Assembly: GCA_029961685.1 (NCBI GenBank)
Contig: JARWKL010000006.1
Coordinates: 2,604,001 to 2,668,000 of the forward strand
Direction of reading: 5' to 3'
DNA length: 64,000 nt
Source of the DNA: Aristolochia californica
Lineage: Eukaryota; Streptophyta; Magnoliopsida; Piperales; Aristolochiaceae
Position numbers and translations under genes: made by a program. The notes under the pieces were generated by a model, which was given only the letters and a program-made list of their open reading frames with translations, had not been told where the DNA came from and did no database searches. Shown piece after piece: positions 22,095 to 34,001 of this stretch; the first letter of the stretch is position 1; each line of letters starts with the position of its first letter.

Positions 22095-23310
22095 AGAAGA
22101 TGTTGGAATCAAAGGTCATCAAGGCTTCCTTCTAATATATGTATGATCCTGCCGAATGTAGGGCGAAGGACCGGGTCATATTGTGTGCACCACATGCCCA
22201 CTATTACCATTTTTTATTGCGTCTCATCCAATACAATGCCGTGTATTCTTCCCATTGGTGTCACCCTTCTGCAAAACAGTCGAATATATATTTTTCATCG
22301 AAGATCTCTACATGGATGTTAATTGACTACCTTCCCCAAAGCCATTTGAAGCAGTGTGATTCCGTAGCTATAAACATTTGTGCTTCTTGAGACCCGGTCC
22401 GAGTGCCAGGTAACCGACAATGCCTCTGATTATAGTCTCTGAATCAGAGAATTAGTATTAACATGGGATATCCCAAAGTCTATGAATTTTAGGAAGAGTT
22501 CCTCATCCAAAAGGTTGTTTTCGAGTTTAATGTCCAGATGCAAAACAAAAGGATCACATCCATGATGCAAGTATTCCAGTCCTCTAGCTATACCAATTGT
22601 TATTTTGCATAATCGTTTGCTATGTTTTGAATAAGTTGAGCTTGAATCAGAATGTATTGATTTTACCAAGAAAACCTTGGGCATGAATTCACAGACGAGC
22701 ATTCTATTCCTTCCCTCCGAACAAAAACCCAAGAGTCGAATGATGTATATTAATGTGTCGAGTGTTCTTCAAGACTTTTATCTCCTAGTAGAATTCTTTC
22801 TCTCCACGACGACTCATTTGGACTTGATCTTCACGACAACCTCCTCGCCATCTGAGAACATCCCTTTGAACATCATCCAAAAACCTCCCTTCCTAACTAC
22901 ATATCGAAATGATCCAGTCATTTTTCTATCTCTGAATACTTTCGTCAGACGAGAATGTCTTGTGAATTCAGGTGTACAGTCTTTCTTGTTTCCTCCTCCA
23001 TGAGAAAATTGGTCTTTTCGAAGAAAATTTTGTTTGCAGGGAAATTATTCGAGGATGTAATTGTAGGCATAGATTCTGAATTGCCAAGTTTTGTTTACCT
23101 TATTGGAGGAGATTTTCGTACGTCCTGCCGAAAGCTTGCTTTCTTTTCTTCAGAGTAATAGCCATATCCCTCACCTAAACTACTACTGTTGTTTTTGAGA
23201 GTCTTGAAACATCTACTGCTTGATTGGCGATCTCGTATGAGTTCTCAGCTGCTATAGTTTGCTCAATTCTAGGTGCATACGAGCATTCTCCTATTGGGTA
23301 GTACTCACAA
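22095..23310 (-). pseudogene. Fusion copy D, kinase exon and end of exon 1
   Basis: Minus strand. Kinase exon about 22095-23027. The open piece 22430-22732 holds GFCSEGRNRMLV, EYLHHGCDP, HLDIKLENNLLDEE and the DFGISH stretch. The part coding for the end of the domain (22095-22330) is in another frame. At about 23028 the minus strand reads CCCTGCAAAC, a weakened form of the conserved acceptor. At about 23085-23100 the conserved donor context CTCCAATAAG|GTAAAC is still visible, so the intron is in the same place as in copies B, C and E. Exon 1 linker remnants reach about 23300 (the ECSY motif). Several frameshifts make it a pseudogene. Confidence 0.8.
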
Positions 23311-23314
23311 TTTG

Positions 23315-23510
23315 CAAAAAAAATAGTCCAAGTTACTATCATTTCTATGCCAAAGTTTTCAACTATCCCAATGCCAAGGAATTCAGTTTTTCATGGACAA
23401 ACAAAGCATATTAAAATAAGTTTCTACTTCATTAGTGAAGTTGTTGTTGAAGGATTAATTGTGATGAAACATTATTTCACTGATCAACAAGTTCCATAAC
23501 ACAATCCTCT
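23315..23510 (+). pseudogene. Copia RNase H end, second copy
   Basis: Near-duplicate of 21395-21575 in the same orientation, covering the last part of RNase H (the HGQTKHIKIS-like stretch, then the VVVEGLIVMKHYFTDQQ stretch). It marks the start of the foreign sequence that splits copy D between its linker and its knuckle. Confidence 0.75.
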
Positions 23511-23534
23511 AGATGAATCATTTGATGTGCTTTG

Positions 23535-24776
23535 TGTTGGATATTGAACCACATTATTTCACCGCTAGCAGCACTGGTGGCAGCTGGGAAGATCAATGAC
23601 ACTGGTAGCGGTTGAGAAGAGTAGTGGCATGGTCAGACTGAATTGGAAAGAAAGCATCGTTCGGGAAGAGCAATAGTAAGGGTGGACAAAATTGGAGAGA
23701 GTGCATCGTCCAGATGGGGAGAAGAGGATTTGAAGCTTGGGTTTTTTTTCTTGCATGTGTGAGTTCACATGTTGCGCAAGTACGAGAGTGGGACAGGGGC
23801 GTCAGAGGGGAAAAATAAATTTCCCCCTGGACTTAAGTTTGGCTATGTTGATACGACGTGAGGGGGGGGGGGGGGGGGGTTGGTGTGGTGTCAACAAAGA
23901 GCTTTGGTTACTGGTAGAGTTGATGACGGCAACAGGCAACAACGGTGAAGGTTGACAGATTGGATAAGATAACTGAGAGGGATTGAGAGGGATAGAAACA
24001 AAGAAGAGGGAGAGAAAGGCATGAAAGGCAATCAGAGAAGAGAAAAGTCTGACCGTCTATGCAGAGGGGATTTCGGGGATAGGAGAATTGAGCAAATGGC
24101 GGACCAGGCAGATGCTTTGGCTAATGTTGTACTATGGAACCGTGGAGTGTAGCTTCAGTGTTGGGTAGAGTCACGTTCAGTGCCGTCAAGACGTAATGGT
24201 GATGGCCATCAGCGTGGCACAAGTGTGTGGTGTTGGGTTACAAAAGAGGACTCATAACAGGGATGATTGTGGGAGAGAGCGAGAAAGAGAGGCACCGGTG
24301 TGAGGATTTGCTACATAGGGGTGGGGGGAAGACTTGTGCGGCACAACATCAGCAAGACCCGGTGGGGAGAGAAAAGATTTCCCGAGTGAAAGGTGTCATT
24401 CAGGAGGTGCATCGGACGGAGGTCGGGCCCGGTGCAACATTGGAATTGACGACAAAGGCTGGTAGGAGGTGAGGGATGCGTCGTCATCAGGAAGTTTAAA
24501 GGGCGATTGAAGGAAGAACGGCAGAGGGTTTTGCAGAGTGGTGATGCGGTGGTCGTGCTTGGGGTTCGGGGAGTGGTGATGTGGAGTGGTTTTTTTTCGA
24601 GAGAGGAGAGAGCAGACGAAGTGGGAGAGTGTGAGGCAGACGGAATCAAGAGTGCATCGTTTAGTGGTTCAGATTGGGAGGGTGTGGCAGAAAAAAAGTG
24701 ACGGGTGGAGAGGCAGAGGAAGCGGAAAAAAATACGGAGGATGGCAAATGCCGAAGATTGATATGCTTTGATACCA
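23535..24776 (-). mobile_element. Non-coding retroelement internal region
   Basis: A GA-rich region next to the LTR at 24777-25005. The only long open frame (24311-24823, minus) has no gag or pol features and runs into the LTR. Near 23535 the first ~20 bp of the LTR (TGTTGGATATTGAAC and following) recur, but no full second LTR follows. This looks like the leader of a retroelement that lost its coding part. A run of about 20 G starts near 23862. Confidence 0.5.
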
Positions 24777-25005
24777 TGTTGGATATTGAACTGAACCACA
24801 TTAGAGGTTGAACTAAACCACATTAGAGGATGAACTGAACCACACCTTTACAATTGATTAATGGTGGTTTTTATACAATTTAGAATAGAAAAGATAAGTT
24901 TTACATGAGGAGATAAATACAACATGGAATAAATCTAATGAGATCTTATCTGATAACTTAAGAGATTATGCTTATACCTTATCACTTTGTCATTTGCATT
25001 CAACA
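24777..25005 (-). repeat. 5' LTR with adjacent primer-binding site (minus orientation)
   Basis: Plus-strand ends are TGTTGGATATTG and CATTCAACA, an inverted pair TGTTG/CAACA, 229 bp. Directly inside (24764-24776, read on the minus strand) is TGGTATCAAAGCA, close to the initiator-Met tRNA primer site TGGTATCAGAGC used by many plant Copia elements. This fixes the orientation as minus. Confidence 0.75.
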
Positions 25006-25075
25006 ATCTCGTTGTCTTTCTCTTTCTTCAATTATGATTGAGATGAACCTAGTCACATAGTTTTGTCTACTTCCT

Positions 25076-25550
25076 TCATCTTGTTTCTATAATCAGAGAG
25101 ATTTGAAGCCTCTTACTCTCACTAGAATATAAGTATTTCACTTCACTAATGCAGGAATTTAGATTCTTCTTTGACTTCAAAGTTCTGCTTTGTGAATCGC
25201 TTCCATTGACTTGACATACCTGAGTCGAGTACCCTTGTTCTTTGCAATTGTTACATTTCAAAGGCAATGTCTAGTAGCATATATCTTGCCAGAAAACTCC
25301 TCCCCAACCCCAAGCCAAACCAGCCGCCCTTCAAAAGATCGACCTCCACACCTACTCTCACAACGTTCGTTCAAAGGGGATTTCTGGTTGGATAATCCAC
25401 TACAAGGACCTTCCATGCCAACGCATCTATTGGCAACAGAAGCTCTCCCTAGAAAGAAGCCAAGGGAAGGGATGGGAGAGAACCTATATAGCAGCAGAAG
25501 ATGGTTCCTTTTTGGATGGAACGAACATTGGGCTCTCATCAGATGACCTC
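25076..25550 (-). pseudogene. Fusion copy D, DUF4283/CCHC part of exon 1
   Basis: Minus-strand frames match copies B and C from the middle of DUF4283 (the FIGGH, EPSS and LPIDAL region, in two frames) through the knuckle to the linker start. The knuckle reads CNNCKEQGYSTQVC, so the zinc-binding His is Tyr. The N-terminal part of the exon is missing at the right, where retroelement sequence begins. With 22095-23310 this forms one gene split by about 1.7 kb of retroelement debris. Confidence 0.8.
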
Positions 25551-25566
25551 TAATGAATTTTGACTT

Positions 25567-25906
25567 AGTTGGAAGATGGGCTCAAGCCCACACGACCAAG
25601 GAAAACCCACACATCCAAGAGATGTGAACGATGGGTTCAAGACCTACATACCAAGGAGAAGACCCACATGCCCATATAGTGAGGACAATATGGTAAATAA
25701 AAAGTCATCTCATAAAGATGACATTGATTTAATTAGTTAATTTTTATGGGTATTATTATCATATTATAATCTTATTATCTATAAATTGAACCTCAGGGGG
25801 AGAGTTGGATACAAGTCCATAACCTCTTTTTTCCTCTTGTTTTTCTCCCAATATGTCGTCTCCCTTTTCTCCAAGAGCTAAATCTATGGAGTCATAAAAA
25901 TCAACA
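25567..25906 (+). repeat. 5' LTR of outer element
   Basis: 340 bp, partner of 33646-34001. It contains a TATCTATAAATTGA box near 25776, shared with the 3' LTR, where it may serve as a TATA element. Confidence 0.85.
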
Positions 25907-25919
25907 TGGTATCAGAGTA
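25907..25919 (+). other. Primer-binding site of outer element
   Basis: TGGTATCAGAGTA directly after the 5' LTR, matching the initiator-Met tRNA primer site common in plant LTR elements. Confidence 0.8.
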
Positions 25920-26920
25920 TTGATTTTTACTACTCATAGCTATGATGTTTTAGAATTCCAATCTTGCTAACTGTTTGTATTATTACTGCTGCCCATTCCG
26001 AGTTGCTCTACCCATATTGTGGGTTTTTAATATTTTTATATGGTGAAGTTTTTTCCCTTCAGAATTGATCTTTTGATATTTCCTCTATTGATCTTGGTGA
26101 AAGTTGCTTGATAAATACCAAGTCAAGTTTCGAGCATGGATCTCTTGACTCTGCTCAACTCGGCTGCAACTCAGTCGTGGAGGAGCTTATGCTCAGTTTC
26201 TACCATCATACATGAGTAGTTGTTGCAGAGTGAAGAGTAGTGTTTGTCTTTTCATTTACTCCATAGTTTACCTGATTCCATTACGGGGACATCTAAGGAT
26301 GAATCGGAAGTCATCCTTGACAGAGAACCCTTGACAGAGGAGAGTCGACCGACGCGGCAGCCGTGGTTCGTGCCATATATGCTTGGAATAGACCAACAAA
26401 TGGATGATGAGTGGGCCATGGTTAGAGAAACCCATTACAACGACTGAGATTTGCTGCATGGTAAAAGATCATATTCAACCATTTTGTTCTCGTTGCTACC
26501 TGTTGCTGCAAGAAGTTGCCTCCTGGTGTCCTTATGCAAGATCGAACATGCAAGTAGTTGCTTCTTTTTTCATCTGCGTACACCAGAAGTACCAGAATCA
26601 TACATTATTAAAATCCTTCCATTGAAGAAGCTGAAAGGGTGTTAAGAGTCAAACCATCTTCTTGTCTCGTGCGTCGTTCATCTTTGGTTGACATCTGACG
26701 CAGAATAGAGGACTCATCACCAGCTTGCTTGCTCTCTGGAGAAGATGACTTTGCTATTAATCCGAGTCATATTACCATTCCTGGTCGTTGCTGGTTCTTC
26801 GGTTCTCTGTTTCGCCGCTTTATCAGTCGAGTTTGGATTTTAATCTGTCGATACCGAGTAGCTGCCTAATTAGTATTTTTCCATTATTTCCAATCCTATC
26901 TTTTCTCCACTGCTGCTATC
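25920..26920. other. Leader or internal region of outer element, no gene seen
   Basis: About 1 kb without a recognisable gag. Short open frames on both strands (for example 26244-26447) have no domain features. It ends at the target site of the nested Copia element. Confidence 0.4.
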
Positions 26921-27146
26921 TATTAGAATGTAAATACTATTTATTATTTTATTATTTTGTAATATTTATTATTTCATTATTTTTTAATGTATGTATTTTT
27001 CTTTTTTCCCTCTCTGATGTATAAAGACACTTTTGTAACTTCGAAATGGCAGAAATCAAAAAACCCTTTTTTTCATTTTGTCTTCCCGGCTTTGCCTCTC
27101 CAACCACCTGAGCTCAACGGCTCTTTGCTTCCCTGAAGTTCTAACA
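26921..27146 (+). repeat. 5' LTR of nested Copia element
   Basis: 226 bp, partner of 32059-32281. A short AT-rich repeat (TTTATTATTTTATTATTTTGTAA type) near its start is followed by a GATGTATAAAGACAC box that may be the TATA element. Confidence 0.88.
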
Positions 27147-27834
27147 TGGTATCAGAGCAGAAGCTTCTCTCACACTTCTCCTCCTTCTCTGATTCTTCAT
27201 TGTCAGCGCAACGTTTGTATTTTTTCGACGACAGACATTTTTCCTTCTCTCTCGCCTATTTTTGGAGACTATTCCCGGCAAGTCCTCCATTGTTTCTGAC
27301 AGAGGGGTTTCCATTTTTTCATCTCTGTTAGGAAGGGGCTCAGTGATTAAAGCTATCAGGAGTCTATTTCTTGTGTTTTCGGCGCCATCTGAGTTGATTT
27401 CGGAGGTTCTTGCTGCGTCCTCCTGGTTCTGCAGTGGCTTTCATTGGTTTCTCACTCCGTTGGGGTTCCGTCGGCAAAGAGGTTAGATTTCGTTCATTTG
27501 CAAAAGATTTTGTTTGTTTCTTTTTTTTATTCCGTTGGGGTTCCGTTCGCTGAGAGGTTGGATCTCCTGGTTTCTCTGGATTTTGTTGTTGGCTAAGAAG
27601 TTGGCCTTTGTTCGAACCTGTTGGCAGATAAATTGTTCAAGCTTGTTGGCAGAGAGGATCTCCTGGTTTCTCTGGATTTTGTTGTTGGCTGAGAGGTTGG
27701 CCTTTGTTCGAACATGTTGGCGGAGAAGTTTTGCCATAGGCAGAAAGGTTGGATTTTATCAGTTGCAGAAGGTTGATTTATTGCTCTAAGTTCGTGGTTA
27801 TTTCATCCCTCAACGACGACTTATTCATCGACCA

Positions 27835-28790
27835 GTGCTTCCGATTCTGGTGTTCATACCAGTTCGACTCGTTCCGCCATTGAAGAACCTTCAAATCCCT
27901 ATTATATTTAGCCCAGGGCAAGTTCTTGTCTCACAGCTGCTTACCGGTGAAAACTACATCAATTGGAGTCGTGCGATTTTGATCACCTTATCCGTGAAGA
28001 ACAAAGTGGGATTTGTCGATGGTTCCATTCCTGAACCTCAAAGTACTGATTCTAATTTGCTCAACTCCTGGATCCGGAATAATAATATGGTCATCTCTTG
28101 GATCTTGAATTCAGTTTCCAAAGAAATTTTTGCGAGTATTATTTTTGCTGCTTCTGCCCGAGAGATTTGGCTCGACCTTCGGGATCGTTTTCAACAGAGA
28201 AACGGACCTCGCATTTTTCAACTTAAACGAGAATTGATGAACTTGTGTCAATACCAAAATTCTGTTAACATTTATTTCACAATGCTGAAAATTATTTGGG
28301 AAGAACTGAGTAATTATCGTCCTAATTGCTCTTGTGGTGGCGTTAAAAACCTTGCTAATTATCATCATATGGAGTATATCATGTCTTTCTTAATGGGCCT
28401 TGATGATTCTTTCTCCCAAGTTCGTGGTTAGTTGCTTCTCATGGATCCGATGCCTCCTATTAATCGTGTTTTTTTTTCTAATTGTTCAAGAGGAACAACA
28501 AAGGAAGACTACTCATGCCTCTGATTCGAACATACCATAGATCGTTACTACAAGCTCCATGGCTATCCGTATGCATCTAAATCCAAAACCAATAACTATT
28601 CTAATGCTGCTGCTCATCAAGTTTCTATTGCTGATGATAGTCAAGGTTCTAACTCTGTTGGAAGTTTTGTTCAGAATATGAATTCAAATCAATATCAGCA
28701 GCTAATGTCCATGCTTTCTACACATTTGAGTAGCTCCGCAAAGGTCACCACTGCTCCGGAATCTTCTACAACCAACTGCCTGGCAGGTAT
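27835..28790 (+). pseudogene. Copia gag of nested element
   Basis: The open frame 27835-28431 is a copia-type gag: NYINWSRAILITLSVKNK, the VGFVDGSIPEP stretch, VISWILNSVS, and EIWLDLRDRFQQ with FQLKREL. A stop after FSQVRG and further breaks follow, then a degraded knuckle region ending YYKLHGYP, in which most zinc-binding residues are gone. A Gln/Asn/Ser-rich tail continues to about 28790. Confidence 0.82.
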
Positions 28791-28839
28791 TTTTTTTTTT
28801 TTTTGTCTTTAAATCCTCTAATTTCTTTTCATCAATTTT

Positions 28840-31800
28840 GGATTGTAGACTCAGGAGCTATTTGACATATTTGTTCTCAAACTCATGATTTTGTTTCCTT
28901 GTATTATGTTCCTCACACTACAATTACTTTGCCCAATCATTCTCAAATTTTGGTCCATTTTTCTGGTGATGTTAAACTGCATTCTAACCTTATGCTTAAA
29001 AACGTACTGTTTGTCCCTCAATTCAAATTCAACTTGATCTCTGTTAGTGTTGTAGTTACTGAATCTGGCTTTACTGTACATTTCCTTCCTGATTGTTTTG
29101 TTATCCAGGATTTATCCACCCAGAGAATGATTGGCAAGGGTGACAAAGTCCAAGATCACTATGTTTTTCGTGCTCAAAGTTTGAATTCTATTTCCAATGC
29201 TTTTGTTAACAATGTTTCTGCTCATGTTTGGCATAATAGGCTAGGACACATTTCTTTTAAGAAACTTGATTCTTTGAAAGATCAGTTGAAATGTGATGTA
29301 AAGATTACGAAAGTTAGGTCCTTGTTATAATTGTCCTCTTGCTAAACAATGTAGGTTGTCTTTTGAATCCCATAACCATTTGTCAAAATTTCCTTTTGAT
29401 CTTGTGCACTGTGATATTTGGGGACCATATCAAACTGTTTCTTATAATGGTCAACATTTTTTCTTAACTCCTGTTGATGATTGTAATAGGTTTACTTGGA
29501 TTTATCTATTGAAGACTAAATCTGATGCTGTTTTCGTGATACCAAAGTTTTTTTATATGGTTTTTACTCAGTTTAATGCCAAAATCAAGGTTTTTCGATC
29601 TGATAATGCCCCTGAGTTATCTTTTGTTGAGTTTTTTCAAGATCAAGGAGTTTTGTATCAATTTTCATGTGTTGAGAGGCCTTAGCAAAACTCGGTTGTT
29701 GAAATAAAACATCGACACCTCTTGAATGTAGCTTGGTCATTGTTTTTTCAATCCCGAATTTCAGTCTCTTTTTGGACAGAGTGTATTTTTACTGCGGCTT
29801 TCTTGATTAACAGAACTCCTTCTCCTCTCTTGCAACACAACACACCTTTTCATTTGCTATACAACACAGCTCTTGATTATCCCCTTTTTCGAGTCTTTGG
29901 TTGTTAAACTTTGTTTCCACCTTAGCTGCTCATCAAACCAAGTTTTACCCTCGTGGTCGGGTTTGTGTGTTTCTTGGTTATCTAGATGGTGTGAAAAGTT
30001 ATAAATTCTATGATGTGGAGACAAAACAAGTTTTTATTTCATAAGATGGAATGTTCCATGAGGAGGTTTTCCCTTTTCATACTATTACAAGTTCATATCA
30101 AGTTACTGATCCCTTTCTTGATTTGGTTCTGCCCCAGTCCTACATACAAGCTCATTCTCTTCCAGAACTTGATTATTCACATATTCATGATTCACCAGTT
30201 GCTTCTGATGTTCCAGTTGATGATATTCCAAGTAATGATATTCCAGCTCTTGTTCCTTCCACATCTGATAGTGCTATTCTTCGAAAATCTACTTGGAAGA
30301 CTCATCCACCTCATTACTTGCAGGATTATCAATGCAATATACTTGCTGGTTCTTCTCCATCTGCTTCACCTTCTACGTCTTATCCGATCTCTAACTACAT
30401 CTCTTACCATGCCCTTTCTGGTTCGCACTGACAGTTTGCGCTCAGTGTATCTTCTCAGGTTGAACCTCAATACTATCACCAAACAGTGAAGTGCCTTGAA
30501 TGGAGGTTGGCTATGCATGATGAGTTGAAAGCTCTGGAAGCAAACAACACCTAGACCGTCACTTCTCTGCCTCCTGATAAGCATACCATTGGTTGCAAAT
30601 GGATTTATAAAATCAAACTTAAATCTGATGGTTCTCTTGAGCGGTATAAGGCTCGTTTGGTAGCTAAAGGCTATACACAACAAGAAGGTTTGGATTTTGT
30701 TGACACTTCTTTCTCCAGTGGCTAAATTAGTAATTGTGAGGTTCTTCTTGCTCTTGCTGCCTCTCATAATTGGCATCTAACTCAGCTTGATGTTAACAAC
30801 GCCTTTTTAAACGGTGATCGTTTTGAAGAAATCTATATGGATCTCCCTCTTGGCTATCTTCGACAGGGGGAGTCCTCTTCATATCACAAAAAACTAGTTT
30901 GCAAGCTTCACAAGTCACTTTATGGTCTCAAACAAGCTTCACGGCAATGGTATTCCAAATTTTCTCAAGTTTTGATCAATTTTGGCTTTCTTCAATTGAA
31001 ATCTGATTACTCTCTCTTTACAAAAGGTCGTGGATCCCCCTTTGTTGCAATATTGGTTTATGTGGATGATACCATCCTTACTGGTCCTTCATCTCATGCT
31101 ATTATTGAGCTCAAACAGTTTCTGCATACTCAGTTTAAGCTAAAGGATCTTGGTTGTCTCAAGCACTTCTTTGGTCTTGAGATTGCTCAATCCAAGCAAG
31201 GTATTGTGCTTTCTCAACGCCATAACACCTTACAATTACTTGAAGACACAGGTTACTTGGCTTGTAAACCAACTACTGTTTCAATGGATCCAAAGCTTCG
31301 TTTAATTGCCACTAAAGGTGACTTTCTTCCTGATATAACACACTATAAGCTGCTTGTTGGGAAACTTCTTTACCTCACTTTATCTCGCCCCGATATTACT
31401 TTTGCAGTTCACAAGCTCACTCAATTCGTGGCTTAACCCCGCCTTCCTCATCTCAAGGTAGTGCATCACCTGTTTCGTTATCTCAAGAACAGTCCTGGTC
31501 AAGGGTTGTTGTTTTCTTCTACTTCTTCTTTGCAGCTAAGAGCTTACTCTGATGCTTGTGCTCAAGTTCGTTTGAAGGTTTTTTCTGATATTGATTGGGG
31601 ATCACGTCTCGATTCTAGCCGATCTACTACAGGTTTTTGCATCTCTATTGGTGATTCTTTAGTCTCTTGGAAGGCCAAAAACCAGACCACCGTCTCTCGC
31701 TCCTCCGCAGAGGCTAAATATAGAGCTCTTTCTTCTACTGCCAGTGAACTTATTTGGTTGCAGCAACTTCTTCAAGATTTTCAAGTCAAGGTTGAATCTT

Positions 31801-31970
31801 CTGCGTTGTTATATTGTGACAATCAAGTTGTGATACATATTGCTTCTAATCCCACCTTTCATGAGCGTACTAAATATATTGAGATAGATTGTCATTTTTT
31901 TTGTGAACGAGTTACTTCGGGAGTCCTCAAGTTACTTCCCATTTGATCTCAATACCAGTTAGCCGACATG
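28840..31970 (+). pseudogene. Copia pol of nested element (protease, integrase, RT, RNase H)
   Basis: Protease WIVDSGA near 28840, followed by a stop. Pre-integrase WHNRLGHISF near 29230. Integrase core from 29356 with DLVHCDIWGP (first Asp), KVFRSDNAPE (second Asp) and a mutated Glu region ([11 protein letters not shown]), interrupted by stops at 29684 and 29905. RT from about 30590 ([24 protein letters not shown], then YGLKQASRQWYSKF, with the YVDD catalytic box at about 31063). RNase H 31461-31946 (SDIDWG, STTGFC, SAEAKYRAL, then YCDNQ). At least six breaks are seen, so it is inactive. Confidence 0.88.
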
Positions 31971-32058
31971 TTCAATAAAACTCTTCTTTCGACTCAACTT
32001 TTTTCTTTGTTGTCCAAGATGGTTGTCAAGGACATTTACAAACCACTTTGAGGGGGAG

Positions 32059-32281
32059 TATTAGAATATAAATAATATTTATTATTTTATTATTTTATAA
32101 TATTTATTATTTCATTATTCTGTAATGTATGTATTTTTTTTCCCCTCTCTGATGTATAAAGACACTTTTGTAACTTCAAAATGGCAAAAATCAGAAAAAC
32201 CTTTTTTTCGTTTTGTCTTCTCGGCTTTGCCTCTCCAGCCACTTGAGCTCAACGGCTCTTTGCTTCCCTAATGTTCTAACG
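32059..32281 (+). repeat. 3' LTR of nested Copia element
   Basis: 223 bp, aligned along its length with 26921-27146 with scattered substitutions. It ends TTCTAACG where the 5' LTR has TTCTAACA. Confidence 0.88.
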
Positions 32282-32286
32282 TTATC

Positions 32287-33645
32287 CATCCCTGGTTGAC
32301 GAAGATCGTATATTGAGCTTGCTTCTTCTCTATCTAATTGCCATCTTGGGACTGCTATTTTTTTTGGAAACTCCACTGACTCTCGTCTTCATCACCAGCT
32401 TGGTTGCCGCTTCAAGAGGATCACGAGTCTACTGATTTTGGAAAGATCCTCTATTAATTGATCTTTTGTTCATTGCTTCTCCGAGATCTCCTGTTGTTGC
32501 CGTCGGAGATCTCTCGCTCTGTTCGAAAGCAAGAGGCGAGGGGAAGATGATGACTTTTTGAATTAAAATACCAACTTAGGTGGTTGATTTTAATCCAACG
32601 AATCAACGCTTTTATTCCGCCGAGAGACCCAAACAGAGTCTGTTATGTTCTGCCTGGGTTAACCCAGCGAGCGGGCGACCAGGCTTTGTTTCGCTCGGGT
32701 TAACCCAACAGATATGTTCAACTCAAACCTAAGTCAATCTGACTCAGTCCACTTACTTATTTCCTCTGTTGTACGGCTCCGGGTCTGATTTCTCTACCGA
32801 TTCCTTCCACGACTCGGCTATGTTGGTTTGATACCTACCTCGTCTCAACTCAGTCCTTGTCTCCAATTGGATTGTTACTCGGTTCTAACATACAATTTGG
32901 TGCAACTTCCTTATTTAGTGATGGATTATATGCAGATTATTTTATGGATCCCTTTTAAGGATTTTATTATTTGGTACGTGTTATTTGGGTTCATTATGTT
33001 GCTGTTATTGTATCTCTCTGATTGAGACATTATTATTAAAGAAGGATTTTTCGGTTGCTGACTGTTGTCAACATTGGTTATTTTGATGAAGAAGAAAGCA
33101 TTTGGTGGCCCTAGAATGTTATTTTTCGATGATTACCTTTTATCCCCCTTATTAGGCATTTTTACTCCTACCATTTGAGAGTCGATGCCCTATGGAGAGA
33201 CACTGTGATGGAAGAGTTTATTATTACATTTTTTTAGCAATGCCTATAGACCCACTACCTACAGAGAAAATGAGTCTGCCCAATATCCAGTGTGAGTCAA
33301 GTCTATTATTCACCCACGAGGTATTTTTTTTAGCTACCCTGAGAAAGTGGGTAGACTCTATGCCCCACGTCAAAGCTAATTTTCTGCCTATGAAATTGAG
33401 CAAAAAATATTTTTGACTATGACCATTTGACTGAAGTATAGAGCGATGTCTTACGGTTAGGAGTGATTTTACTCTCTCTTATACTATGCCAATTGGGTCT
33501 CTTGGTAAAGAACAAATAAACCACTAGCTTGAGGGGGAGTGTTAGAATATATAGTGGATTGCCATTTTATACGAGAAAATCCTATACACCATTTGTAGCA
33601 AGTTGAACATTCATAATGTTCTCTCACCCCCAGCTTGAGGGGGAG
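32287..33645. other. 3' internal region of outer element
   Basis: No intact gene. Near 33530 a GAGGGGGAGTGTTAG motif (polypurine tract plus LTR-like start) precedes the true tract and LTR start at 33637 by about 106 bp. Text around 32740-32830 (the CACGACTCGGCTATGTTGGT area) recurs at 63900-63980. Confidence 0.45.
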
Positions 33646-34001
33646 TGTTGGAAGATGGGTCCAAACTCACACGACCAAGGAAGGTTTACACATCCAAGTG
33701 TGTTAGAAGATGGCCTCAGCCCATAAAACTAAGGGAGGCCCACACATCCAAGAGATGTGGAAGATGCAAAGTGATGGCATTATGATAAATAAAGAGTCAT
33801 CTCATAAAGATGTCATTGATGTAACTAGTTTAAGTTTCAGGTGTACTCTTGTAATATTGTAATCTTATTATCTATAAATTGAGCTTCAAGAAGAAGGTTA
33901 GGACACAAGTCCATAACCTCTTTCTTCCTTTTGTTTTTCTCTCAATATGTCATCTCCCTTTTTCTCCATGAGCTAAATCCATGGAGTCCTAAAAATCAAC
34001 A
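33646..34001 (+). repeat. 3' LTR of outer element
   Basis: 356 bp, partner of 25567-25906. The start TGTTGGAAGATGGG and end AAAAATCAACA are clear. It is slightly longer than the 5' LTR. Confidence 0.85.

Larger units (their letters stand above)
26921..32281 (+). mobile_element. Nested Ty1-Copia element, nearly complete
   Basis: LTRs 26921-27146 and 32059-32281 are very similar. The 5' LTR is followed by primer site TGGTATCAGAGCA and the 3' LTR is preceded by TTGAGGGGGAG. Both LTRs begin TATTAGAAT rather than TGTTAGAAT. Flanking 5-mers CTATC (26916-26920) and TTATC (32282-32286) fit a target duplication with one change. All Copia domains are present in order, but stops and frameshifts break the polyprotein, so the element is non-autonomous. 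Confidence 0.9.
25567..34001 (+). mobile_element. LTR retroelement carrying a nested Copia element
   Basis: LTRs 25567-25906 and 33646-34001 are alike along their length. Both end AAAAATCAACA, and the 3' copy starts TGTTGG (mutated to AGTTGG in the 5' copy). The flanking 5-mers GACTT (25562-25566) and AACTT (34002-34006) look like a target duplication with one change. A primer site follows the 5' LTR and a GAGGGGGAG polypurine tract precedes the 3' LTR. Outside the nested element only a scrap of RNase H-like coding sequence is seen, near 33555-33590 (the DCHFIREKI-like stretch). Confidence 0.85.

Noticed and set aside
24311..24823. 170-codon minus-strand frame
   Set aside because: Runs into an LTR and primer site, is low in complexity and has no gag or pol motif.
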